The translations under genes were made by a program, and so were the position numbers. From JAJYKC01 sp035545735 (GTDB lineage Bacteria; Acidobacteriota; Terriglobia; Bryobacterales; Bryobacteraceae): 64,000 bases of DNA. The notes under the pieces are model-generated. The model worked only from the letters and a program-made list of their open reading frames with translations, had not been told where the DNA came from and made no database searches. The stretch covers positions 40,409-104,408 of the forward strand of contig DASZXS010000043.1 of the NCBI GenBank assembly GCA_035545735.1, written 5' to 3'. Below are positions 1-7,231 of the stretch, piece after piece (position 1 is the first letter of the stretch; the number at the start of each line of letters is the position of its first letter).

Positions 1-590
1 TTCTCAATCGCTCTCTGCCGCACCTCCGTCGAGACAGCCGGCCGCGCCGGCAGAGCCGAAGGATCGAGACTGTAGTAAGTGTTACCGCGCTTGGAGAGCG
101 CATCCAGGTCGGGAAACTCCATCACCGCCAGGCGCGCCACCGTCTCTCCGCCCTGGTGGATCGTCCCGTCGCGGTCGATCTCTACGGTCTGGGACGGGTC
201 CAGTTGGATCGGCTTGTTATCGGCGCCGAGCACCGGATAGCCTTCCTGAGTCTGGAGCTGCCCCGCGGTGGAGAGGCGAAAACTCCCGTTCCTGGTATAA
301 AGCCGCCCGTCCGGCACGCTGGCGGCAAAGAATCCTTTTCCGTAAAGTGCCACATCGAGCGGGCTCCCCGTTTGCGTCAAGGTTCCCTGTGAAAAATCGG
401 TCCAGCGCTTCTGAATCATGGGGAGCTGCGCGATGTCCGCGCTGGCGTCCGCCGAAGAGTATAGGGAATAAAATTCGCCGTCGGCCTTGAAGCCGCTGGT
501 CGAAGCGTTCGCAATATTGTTCGCCAGCAGGTCCAAACTCTCCAGACGGGAACGCATCCCACTCGCGGCGGCTACGGTAAGCGGATCCAT
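1..590 (-). CDS. flgF: Flagellar basal-body rod protein FlgF-like, 3' end beyond window
   Basis: Proximal rod protein of the flagellar basal body, exported by the flagellar type III apparatus. The reading frame opens at ATG 590-588 (MDPLTVAAASGMRSRLE) and stays open to base 1 (about 196 codons), so the C-terminal part is missing from the window. It shows the family N-terminal signature LANNIANASTSGFKADG near residues 22-38, the mid-protein motif GFFAASVPDGRLYTRNGSF, and a run ending VRQRAIE, the usual FlgF/FlgG core. FlgF is preferred to FlgG because of the short N-terminus and the VRQ.A.E stretch, but the two are close paralogues. It is divergent from the fliK-flhA series that starts about 100 bases to the right, so the spacer 591-691 should hold promoters for both directions. 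Confidence 0.85.
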   Translation of the reverse strand, partial: MDPLTVAAASGMRSRLESLDLLANNIANASTSGFKADGEFYSLYSSADASADIAQLPMIQKRWTDFSQGTLTQTGSPLDVALYGKGFFAASVPDGRLYTRNGSFRLSTAGQLQTQEGYPVLGADNKPIQLDPSQTVEIDRDGTIHQGGETVARLAVMEFPDLDALSKRGNTYYSLDPSALPARPAVSTEVRQRAIE

Positions 591-691
591 CGCGGGATGG
601 CAGTGCAGATTTGGGACCAGAGTCCGGCAAAGCGGTCGAGGACGAAAAATCATGGAGATAGAGAATTCACGCCCGCCGGCCACTGACAAAA

Positions 692-2182
692 ATGTGCCGA
701 AACGAGACTCGCCGTCAGAATTTTGGCGGCCAGGTTTCGCATAATGCCTTGAAAACATGGGAAATTCGTCTTGGCACTCCGGCTGCACACCAGTGCGCCG
801 TGAGTGTCCTTGCCGTCAGCCCGGGATCCGGACATACCGCAGCCGCTGTTCCGGCGAACGTCGTTTCGCCCGGTTCTCCCGCGCAGGGCGGCCTGGCATT
901 TGCGCTGGACCTCCTGAACTTCTTCGAAACCATGGGCGATGCCGTGAACCCTTCCACGGAGACCCCAAGCGAGACGCCTCCGGACGGCGCCGCGGACGCG
1001 AGCGGCCCTACGCCCGGCAGGCTGATGAAAAACGCGGGCTTCCCAAGCGGCCTGCTCCCCATCAAAGAAAACGGCACTCCGGATGACGGAAATATTCCGG
1101 CAAGGCACCCGGTTGAGCAAACCATCGATCCATTCGCGTGTCTGTCCGCGGTCTTTTTAGCGAATGCGAGTTTCCGGCGCAGCGTACAACCGGAGGCGGG
1201 TTCTTCTCCAGACGATGGAAACGGCGCGTCCCTGGCGGCTCGTTCTCCCATCCTGGAGGTACCCTCTTCGAGTGGCCCCACGGGTGCGAACCCGCCACAA
1301 AATTGGACCGCCCTACCGGATCTCGCATTCGCTGCCCGTCTGAATGTCGTTGCGCCGGCCGGTGTTGCGATGACCGGTGTTGCGATGACCGGTGTTGCCT
1401 CCGCTGGCGTTGCCCCGGCGAACGGGTCACTCTTCGGCTCTGCGTGGTCGCCCGAGCCTCAGCCGCCGGTCGGAGTGGATTCCAAGCCGGGCGATCCACC
1501 GCCGGACGTCAATTCTTCCGTCTCAAAAGACCCCGTCAACGTAGCGCCCGACGGAACCGTTCCGCCTGTCTCACTCACGGATGCTCCGGATGCGGGCAGC
1601 GCCCAGGGTCGCCACAATAATCAGGACGATGGACAGAACGATGGCGCGCGCGGTACACTGCCCGTCGCTGTTCACTCCTCCGCCGGTAATGGGCAGCGGG
1701 GAGCGTCCGTGAATGTCTCCGGAAAAACCGGCGATAACGCTGCCACGGCAAGCCAGCCCTCCTCGGAGCACGCGCCCCCGGCCGCGGCGTCCCCAAAGAC
1801 ACTGGGGATCGGGCTGCGACTGAACGCGGGTTCCGACGCGAGCGTGTCGGTACAACTGATCGACCGGAACAACGCGCTGCACGTGGCCGTACGCACCCCG
1901 GATCCGGATTTGGCCCACAGGCTACAGGACCACCTGAACGATCTGGTTGGTTCGCTCAAGCACGCCGGGGTGAACGCCGACACCTGGACTCCGCCCGCCC
2001 CGGAAGCCCAGTCCGCCGACAACGGGAATACGGGATCGCGAAATCGTGAGCAGCCATTTGATGGAGGCTCCGGGTCGCGGCAGGGAGGGGAGTCCGGACA
2101 GCGTGGCCGGCAGCAACAAGAGCGGCGCCCGCCCTGGGTCGAGAGCCTGGACGACAATTTTTTCACCTCTTTTATGGCGTAG
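692..2182 (+). CDS. fliK: FliK-like flagellar hook-length control protein
   Basis: Probable molecular ruler that is exported during hook assembly and switches export specificity through FlhB. The first three quarters is low-complexity, rich in Pro, Ala, Gly, Ser and Asp, typical of FliK. Only the C-terminal part (about residues 375-430, LRLNAGSDASVSVQLIDRNN followed by a stretch with LAHRLQDHLNDLVGSLKHAG) matches the conserved Flg_hook fold. A Gln/Arg-rich tail follows. It lies 18 bases before flgD, the usual hook gene neighbour. The start is uncertain: ATG 692 gives 496 residues, but codons 1-40 look unlike the rest, and a later GTG or TTG is possible. A 15-base tandem repeat lies inside. 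Confidence 0.72.
   Translation: MCRNETRRQNFGGQVSHNALKTWEIRLGTPAAHQCAVSVLAVSPGSGHTAAAVPANVVSPGSPAQGGLAFALDLLNFFETMGDAVNPSTETPSETPPDGAADASGPTPGRLMKNAGFPSGLLPIKENGTPDDGNIPARHPVEQTIDPFACLSAVFLANASFRRSVQPEAGSSPDDGNGASLAARSPILEVPSSSGPTGANPPQNWTALPDLAFAARLNVVAPAGVAMTGVAMTGVASAGVAPANGSLFGSAWSPEPQPPVGVDSKPGDPPPDVNSSVSKDPVNVAPDGTVPPVSLTDAPDAGSAQGRHNNQDDGQNDGARGTLPVAVHSSAGNGQRGASVNVSGKTGDNAATASQPSSEHAPPAAASPKTLGIGLRLNAGSDASVSVQLIDRNNALHVAVRTPDPDLAHRLQDHLNDLVGSLKHAGVNADTWTPPAPEAQSADNGNTGSRNREQPFDGGSGSRQGGESGQRGRQQQERRPPWVESLDDNFFTSFMA
1361..1405 (+). repeat. 15-base tandem repeat inside fliK
   Basis: The unit GGTGTTGCGATGACC occurs perfectly at 1361-1375 and 1376-1390, with a diverged third copy at 1391-1405. 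It keeps the reading frame and encodes GVAMT-type pentapeptides in the disordered ruler part of the FliK-like protein. Confidence 0.85.
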
Positions 2183-2200
2183 CGGAAGAAAGGAATCTCT

Positions 2201-2512
2201 ATGAACGTAGGAGCAACAACTTCAGACAATCAGACCGTTCCGGCGGCCTCGCAGGGTGCAAGCGGCGCTTTCGCCGGAGGGCTGGACCCTAAAACGACCG
2301 AGCAGGACTTCCTCAAATTGCTGGTGGCTCAACTGCAAAATCAGGATCCTCTCAATCCGGTCGATGGCTCACAATTTTTGACTCAGCTCAGTGAAATCAA
2401 TAGCGTGGAACAACTATTGCAAGTCAACCAGACGCTCACCGCGATACAAACGCAGTTAACCGGGCCGGCGTCCGGCGGAACCGGCGACGCCAATAACCAA
2501 CCTCAGAACTGA
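2201..2512 (+). CDS. flgD: Flagellar hook scaffolding protein FlgD, short form
   Basis: Hook cap protein needed to polymerise FlgE. The protein has 103 residues. It carries the conserved N-terminal region of FlgD around residues 33-75 (FLKLLVAQLQNQDPLNPVDG, then QFLTQLSEINSVEQL), which guides export and hook capping. The family is usually about 220 residues, with Tudor- and Ig-like domains after this region; here the stop comes directly after it, so those domains are absent. The gene lies between fliK and flgE, as in many bacteria, with a clear ribosome site (GGAAAG) upstream of ATG 2201. Such minimal FlgD proteins are known in other phyla, so this is probably not a broken gene. Confidence 0.9.
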   Translation: MNVGATTSDNQTVPAASQGASGAFAGGLDPKTTEQDFLKLLVAQLQNQDPLNPVDGSQFLTQLSEINSVEQLLQVNQTLTAIQTQLTGPASGGTGDANNQPQN

Positions 2513-2539
2513 TTTTCAGAACCAACCCCAAGGAGACTC

Positions 2540-3787
2540 ATGTTTACTTCTTTTTCCACCGCGCTTTCCGCGCTAAACGCTTTTTCGACCGGCATCGACG
2601 TGGTGGGCAACAACCTTGCCAACCTGGATACCTCTGGATTCAAGGCGAGCAGCGTTTCTTTCTACGATCTCGTCACTCAGTCGCTCGGCGCGGGCTTGGG
2701 AGAAACCCAGGTCGGCTTCGGAGTCGGCGCGCCGATCACGCAGCGAGGCTTCAGCCAGGGCGCAATCCAGACCACTTCCGGGCCGCTCGACGCGGCGATT
2801 TCGGGCGACGGATTCTTCATCGTCCGCGACCCGAACAACGGCTCGACTCAATATACGCGCTCGGGCAGTTTTCAAGTGGACCTGAGCGGTAACCTGACCA
2901 CGGCAACCGGACAGTTGGTGCAGGGGTGGACAAACCAAAATGGAGTGCTCGACACCAACAGCGCTCCCGGCGCCATCAACGTTCCCACCGGTACGCTGAA
3001 GCCGCCCGTGGCGACACAGAATTTTTCCCTCACGATGAACCTGAACTCCGCGCCCTCTGGTTCTCAGCCGAATACTTATTCCACTTCTCTCCAAGTCTAC
3101 GATTCGCTGGGAACGCCGCACACCGTCACCGCGCAGTTTACCGAAAGCAGCACTCCCGGCCAGTGGGATTATTCGATCAGCGTGCCCGGCGCCGACCTGA
3201 CATCGGGTTCCTACACGCCGGTGACTGGTTCTCTGACCTTCGATTCGAACGGCATTCTTACCTCTCCGGCGCCGACCGATCCTTCGCCGCAGATTCAGAT
3301 TACAGGCCTCGCCGACGGCGCCACGGATATGACGCTGAACTGGAACTTATATAACAACGGATCGCCCCAGGTAACGCAGTTCGCCCAAGCTTCCTCGGTC
3401 TCGGCGCTCTACCAGGACGGGTCAGCGGCAGCGCAATTGAGCCATGTGGGAATCGCCAACGGCGGAAAGATCGTAGCGCAATACTCGGATGGCACGCAGA
3501 CGATCGTCGGACAGCTTGCGATGGCCACCATTCGCAACCCGGAGTCGCTGATCGCCATCGGCAACAGCAACTTTCAGTTGAGCGCGGCGAGCGCGCTGCC
3601 CGCGGTCGGCGTACCCGGTACTGGTGGACGCGGCGCCGTCCTGGGCGGCTCCATTGAATCGTCCACCGCCGATATCGCCAAGGAGTTTACCAACCTGATC
3701 GTGCTACAGCGCGGTTATGAGGCCAATGCCAAGGTCGTTACGACGGTTGACCAGGTGAGCCAGGACACCATCGCCCTGAAGCAGTAA
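2540..3787 (+). CDS. flgE: Flagellar hook protein FlgE
   Basis: Structural subunit of the hook, the universal joint between rod and filament. The 415-residue protein starts with the rod/hook signature (MFTSFSTALSALNAFSTGID, then NNLANLDTSGFK), has the mid-domain motif GDGFFIVRDPNNGSTQYTR, and ends with the matching C-terminal helix region (TNLIVLQRGYEANAKVVTTV) that forms the D0 coiled coil. The central D1/D2 part is Ser/Thr/Asn-rich beta structure. AAGGAG precedes ATG 2540 by a normal distance. It follows flgD by 27 bases and is followed by a short fliN. Confidence 0.95.
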   Translation: MFTSFSTALSALNAFSTGIDVVGNNLANLDTSGFKASSVSFYDLVTQSLGAGLGETQVGFGVGAPITQRGFSQGAIQTTSGPLDAAISGDGFFIVRDPNNGSTQYTRSGSFQVDLSGNLTTATGQLVQGWTNQNGVLDTNSAPGAINVPTGTLKPPVATQNFSLTMNLNSAPSGSQPNTYSTSLQVYDSLGTPHTVTAQFTESSTPGQWDYSISVPGADLTSGSYTPVTGSLTFDSNGILTSPAPTDPSPQIQITGLADGATDMTLNWNLYNNGSPQVTQFAQASSVSALYQDGSAAAQLSHVGIANGGKIVAQYSDGTQTIVGQLAMATIRNPESLIAIGNSNFQLSAASALPAVGVPGTGGRGAVLGGSIESSTADIAKEFTNLIVLQRGYEANAKVVTTVDQVSQDTIALKQ

Positions 3788-3801
3788 TGGAGCGGTAGCT
3801 T

Positions 3802-4050
3802 ATGAGCGCGCTCGAAGAAATCGCATTTCTGGCCGATGTGCCGATCTCGATCGAGGTGGAGCTGGACAAGAAAGTGATGTCGCTCGGCGAAATTCTCCAG
3901 CTAAGGGAAGGGGGCGTGATCCGCATGACGCGCTCCGCCGGAGAAAACATCGACATACTCATCGGCGGAACGCTGGCGGCCTACGGCGAGATTGTGATCA
4001 TCGAAGAGACCGTCGGCGTAAGACTGACGGATTTCAAGGTCCAGAGCTAA
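3802..4050 (+). CDS. fliN: Flagellar motor switch protein FliN, minimal SpoA-domain form
   Basis: C-ring protein that docks the export ATPase complex and contributes to motor switching. The 82 residues are almost only the SpoA (surface presentation of antigens) fold: FLADVPISIEVELDKKVMSL, GEILQLREGGVIRM, then DILIGGTLAAYGEIVIIEET and VGVRLTDF. It is 14 bases after flgE and 24 bases before fliO, i.e. in the usual fliN-fliO-fliP-fliQ-fliR order. A second, longer protein with the same C-terminal fold is encoded at 11368-12195, so the two may divide the FliN/FliY roles. Confidence 0.92.
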   Translation: MSALEEIAFLADVPISIEVELDKKVMSLGEILQLREGGVIRMTRSAGENIDILIGGTLAAYGEIVIIEETVGVRLTDFKVQS

Positions 4051-4074
4051 GCGGATGAGCGGTAAAGAGAGGAC

Positions 4075-4383
4075 ATGGATCTAATACAACCGTTGTTCGC
4101 TGTGGGCCTCGTCCTGGGACTCCTTTGGGGGATAGTCCATTTTCTCAAGGGACGGAACCTGGCCATGCCGGCTGTCTTGAGCCGCGCGGCACGCCGCGAT
4201 GCGGACCTGGAGGTGCTCGGGCGAATCTCGCTCACGCCCCAGCACTCGGTCTTCCGCATCCGCGATGGCGAGCGGCGCCTGTTAGTTGGGCTCCACCCGC
4301 GCGGCCTCGTCCTACTCAACGACACCGAAGCCGCCTACGGGCAAAATACATCGGCACGGCTGCCGGGAAACGAAGTTGTCTAA
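4075..4383 (+). CDS. fliO: Flagellar biosynthesis protein FliO-like
   Basis: Small bitopic membrane protein that helps assemble the FliP ring of the export gate. The 102-residue product has one N-terminal membrane segment (about residues 5-24) and then the short conserved cytoplasmic region LEVLGRISLTPQHSVFRIRD followed by RRLLVGLH, typical of FliO. Position between fliN and fliP and stop-start overlap with fliP (TAATG at 4381-4385) support the call more than sequence identity alone. Confidence 0.85.
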   Translation: MDLIQPLFAVGLVLGLLWGIVHFLKGRNLAMPAVLSRAARRDADLEVLGRISLTPQHSVFRIRDGERRLLVGLHPRGLVLLNDTEAAYGQNTSARLPGNEVV

Positions 4384-5108
4384 TGAAAGTCCTTCGTCTC
4401 ACTCTTGCCCTCGCCTTGCTGGGGCATTTTACCGGGTACGCCGCTAGCCCGGGACCCCTTTCGAGCCTGGAGCAGGCGAAAAACAATTCTCCTCTCCAAG
4501 TCATCCTTCTACTCACGGCGCTGGTGCTGCTGCCCGCGATTTTCATGTCGATCACCCCGTTCCTCCGGATCACGGTGGTGCTGCACTTCCTCCGGCAGGC
4601 GCTGGGTACACAAACGACCCCGTCCAATCAGGTGCTGGTCGGCCTGGCCCTGTTTCTGACCATTCCCTTGATTCAGCCGGTCGCGGCTGAGGTCTATACG
4701 AAGGCCTGGGAGCCCTTGGAGCGCGGCGAAATTGGCTATCAGCAGGCCTGGGAGGCGGGTTCGAAGCCAGTGCAGCATTTCCTCCTGAAGTCCGTGCGCG
4801 AAAAAGATATCCACTTATTTCTCGACATCACGCACAGTCCGGCGCCGGCGAAGCCCACCGACCTGCCCTTATCGGTTCTGGTCCCGGCCTACGTGTTGTC
4901 GGAACTGCGCATCGGCTTTCAAATCGGCGCGGTGCTCTTCCTGCCGTTCCTCGTTATCGATCTTATCGTCGCTTCCGTGACGCTCTCCGTGGGGATGGTG
5001 CAGCTTCCGCCGGTCATGTTGTCGGCGCCATTTAAGATTCTCCTCTTCGTCCTGGTCGACGGCTGGAACCTGGTGGTCGGTTCTCTCATCCGGAGCTTCG
5101 GAACATGA
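4383..5108 (+). CDS. fliP: Flagellar export gate protein FliP
   Basis: Core subunit of the FliPQR export channel. ATG 4383 gives 241 residues: a cleavable signal peptide (MKVLRLTLALALLGHFTGYA), as is usual for FliP, then membrane segments with MSITPFLRITVVLHFLRQALG, NQVLVGLALFLTIPLIQPV, and the C-terminal signature FQIGAVLFLPFLVIDLIVAS. The frame stays open upstream to 4125, but only the ATG at 4383, which overlaps the fliO stop, gives the signal peptide and usual length. The gene overlaps fliQ by four bases. Confidence 0.95.
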   Translation: MKVLRLTLALALLGHFTGYAASPGPLSSLEQAKNNSPLQVILLLTALVLLPAIFMSITPFLRITVVLHFLRQALGTQTTPSNQVLVGLALFLTIPLIQPVAAEVYTKAWEPLERGEIGYQQAWEAGSKPVQHFLLKSVREKDIHLFLDITHSPAPAKPTDLPLSVLVPAYVLSELRIGFQIGAVLFLPFLVIDLIVASVTLSVGMVQLPPVMLSAPFKILLFVLVDGWNLVVGSLIRSFGT

Positions 5109-5374
5109 CGCCGCACGCCGCCGTCGAGCTATTTCGCGGCACCCTGATTACGATGTTCTGGCTCAGCCTCCCGCTGCTCGCGCTCGGGTTTGTCGCCGGC
5201 ATCGTTGTCAGCCTCATTCAGGTGGTCACCTCCATGCAGGACGCCAGCTTTGGCGCGGTCCCCCGATTGTGGGCGTTCTTCTTCGGTCTGCTTCTCTTCC
5301 TTCCGTGGATGACGCTCAAGCTGATCGCATTCACCACCCAGCTTTTCGGCGATTTTTCACGCTATGCCCGTTGA
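5105..5374 (+). CDS. fliQ: Flagellar export gate protein FliQ
   Basis: Small two-helix subunit of the flagellar export gate. The 89 residues match family length and contain the signature AGIVVSLIQVVTSMQDASFG between the two membrane segments. ATG 5105 overlaps the fliP stop (ATGA) and the 3' end overlaps fliR by 11 bases, so the three gate genes are translationally coupled. Confidence 0.95.
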   Translation: MTPHAAVELFRGTLITMFWLSLPLLALGFVAGIVVSLIQVVTSMQDASFGAVPRLWAFFFGLLLFLPWMTLKLIAFTTQLFGDFSRYAR

Positions 5375-6143
5375 CGCCGCCATTCCGTTTCTGTGGGGCT
5401 TTCTGCTGACGCTGTCCCGCGTCGCCGGCCTGTTTGCATTTGTCCCTATCCCCGGCATCCGAAACGGCCCCGAGGCGGCGCGGATCGTTTGCTCGCTCGC
5501 CCTTACCGTTGCTTTGTATCCAGTGTGGCCGCTCTACCCGGCCGGCGGCGGCGCACAGCCGGCCGCGGGATTGCTTCTGGTGTGGATGCTGTCCGAAGCG
5601 GTGTTCGGGATCACGGCCGGCCTCGCCGCTGCCGCACTCCTCGAAGCGTTTCAGTTCGCCGCGCAAGTGATCGGACTGCAGGCCGGCTATTCCTATGCCG
5701 GAACCGTGGACCCCAATTCGGACGCCGATTCCAGCGTGCTCCTGGTTTTCGCGCAGATGTTGGGCGGATGCCTGTTTTTCGCCCTCGGCCTCGATCGCGC
5801 CGTGGTTCGCGCGCTCGCCATGAACCTGGAAAAACTCCCGGCGCAATCGTTTCTCCTGTCTCACTCCGTCGTCGGGTCCCTGGTGAACCTGACGTCGGAT
5901 ATCTTCACGCTCGGTTTACGCCTGGCGATGCCGGAAGTCGCACTGCTTCTTCTTGTGGACTTGTGTTTCGCCGCCATGGGCCGGCTGCAACCGCAGATTC
6001 AATTCATCTCTCTGTCGTTTTCGGTGAAAATGCTCGCCGCTCTCGCGCTGCTGAGCCTTTCCCTGGCCGCTTTTCCCGCCGTAACCGAAAGGGCCGCTAC
6101 CGGGACGATGGCGACCCTCGTGCGAATTCTCTCGGGGCGATAG
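5364..6143 (+). CDS. fliR: Flagellar export gate protein FliR
   Basis: Third gate component, with six or so membrane segments over 259 residues. Family features are LSRVAGLFAFVPIPGI near the N-terminus, the glycine-rich AEFQ-type region here as LEAFQFAAQVIGLQAGYSYA, and the acidic patch DPNSDADSS before the next helix. ATG 5364 lies inside the end of fliQ; flhB follows after 11 bases. The length fits free-standing FliR; it is not fused to FlhB, although the flhB frame is open upstream through fliR. Confidence 0.94.
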   Translation: MPVDAAIPFLWGFLLTLSRVAGLFAFVPIPGIRNGPEAARIVCSLALTVALYPVWPLYPAGGGAQPAAGLLLVWMLSEAVFGITAGLAAAALLEAFQFAAQVIGLQAGYSYAGTVDPNSDADSSVLLVFAQMLGGCLFFALGLDRAVVRALAMNLEKLPAQSFLLSHSVVGSLVNLTSDIFTLGLRLAMPEVALLLLVDLCFAAMGRLQPQIQFISLSFSVKMLAALALLSLSLAAFPAVTERAATGTMATLVRILSGR

Positions 6144-6154
6144 GAAGCGAATTT

Positions 6155-7219
6155 ATGAGCGACCAGGGACAGCGCACCGAAAAGCCCACACAGCGGCGGC
6201 TGGACAAAGCGCGCCGGGAAGGGCGCTTCGCGGTGAGCCGCGAATTCGCGGGCGCGATGGAATTCGGAGCGTTCGTGGCCGCCGGGTGTGCATTCTCGGC
6301 CGGCTTCTTCGAGCAGTTATTGCTATCGACGCGGGAACAGTTGGATCTGGCGTTTCACATCGAGCTGACGCCGCGCTCCCTCTGGCTGCTTTTTCTTCGC
6401 ATCCTCCGGGCCGAGATTTCGCCGGTGCTGATCTTCGGCACAATTCTGGTGCTGTGCGGGCTCGCCGCCCAGCTCGGAGTAACCCGCTTCGGCTTCGCCA
6501 CGAAAAAGCTCGCCCCGGACTTCCAGCGCTGGAACCCGGTCGACAAGTTGAAAGAGCTGCCGGGACAGAATGGGCCGGCATTCCTCCAGGCTCTGCTTCT
6601 TATTCCGGTATTCCTTTACCTCACCTGGTGGATTGTCCAGCAGTGGCTGGAGACTTATCTAAGTCTGCCCATGATGACTCCCGCCGCGGCGCTCACCGTG
6701 GTGGCAGCCTCGTGGCGCAGTTTTCTGTGGCGTGTGGCGGGCGCGATCCTCGTTCTCGGCGCGATCGACCTGGTTCGCCAGCGGCGCCGCTTCCTGCGCG
6801 GCCTCCGCATGACGAAGCAGGAGCTGCGAGAAGAGCACAAGGAATCGGAAGGGAATCCGCAGATCAAGGCGCGCATCCGTCGTATTCAGCGGGACTTGGC
6901 GCGGCGCAGCATGATGAAGGAAGTTCCCCGCGCGAGCGCGATCATCGTCAACCCAACGCACTATTCCGTCGCCTTGCAGTACGACAGAAAGAGCAGCGCC
7001 GCTCCGCGTGTGGTGGCCAAGGGCAAGAACTACCTGGCGAGACGCATCCGCGAGATCGCGGGCGAGCACCAGATTCCCATCGTCGAGAACCCGCCGCTCG
7101 CGCAGGCGCTTTATAAATCCGTCGATGTCGGACAGGAGATTCCGCCGCATCTCTACCGCGCCGTGGCGGAGATTCTCGCTTATATCTTCCGCGTGGCGCA
7201 CCATCGCGGGCGGAGTTGA
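6155..7219 (+). CDS. flhB: Flagellar export switch protein FlhB
   Basis: Membrane protein that sets substrate specificity of the export apparatus and is processed by self-cleavage. ATG 6155 gives 354 residues starting MSDQGQRTEKPTQRRLDKAR, the usual charged FlhB N-terminus (EKPTxRRLxxAR). Four membrane segments follow to about residue 210, then the cytoplasmic domain with the autocleavage site NPTH at residues 266-269 and the downstream PRVVAKGKNYLA, VENPPLAQALYKSVDVG signature. Although the same frame is open far upstream through fliR, that part is a shadow of fliR. flhA follows after 12 bases. Confidence 0.95.
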   Translation: MSDQGQRTEKPTQRRLDKARREGRFAVSREFAGAMEFGAFVAAGCAFSAGFFEQLLLSTREQLDLAFHIELTPRSLWLLFLRILRAEISPVLIFGTILVLCGLAAQLGVTRFGFATKKLAPDFQRWNPVDKLKELPGQNGPAFLQALLLIPVFLYLTWWIVQQWLETYLSLPMMTPAAALTVVAASWRSFLWRVAGAILVLGAIDLVRQRRRFLRGLRMTKQELREEHKESEGNPQIKARIRRIQRDLARRSMMKEVPRASAIIVNPTHYSVALQYDRKSSAAPRVVAKGKNYLARRIREIAGEHQIPIVENPPLAQALYKSVDVGQEIPPHLYRAVAEILAYIFRVAHHRGRS

Positions 7220-7231
7220 CGAAGGAGCAGA

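Noticed and set aside
5393..6154. Upstream extension of the flhB frame through fliR, which would give a 608-residue fusion
   Set aside because: The first 254 codons have an Arg/Pro-rich composition typical of an off-frame reading of GC-rich DNA, while fliR in the other frame has a full family match.
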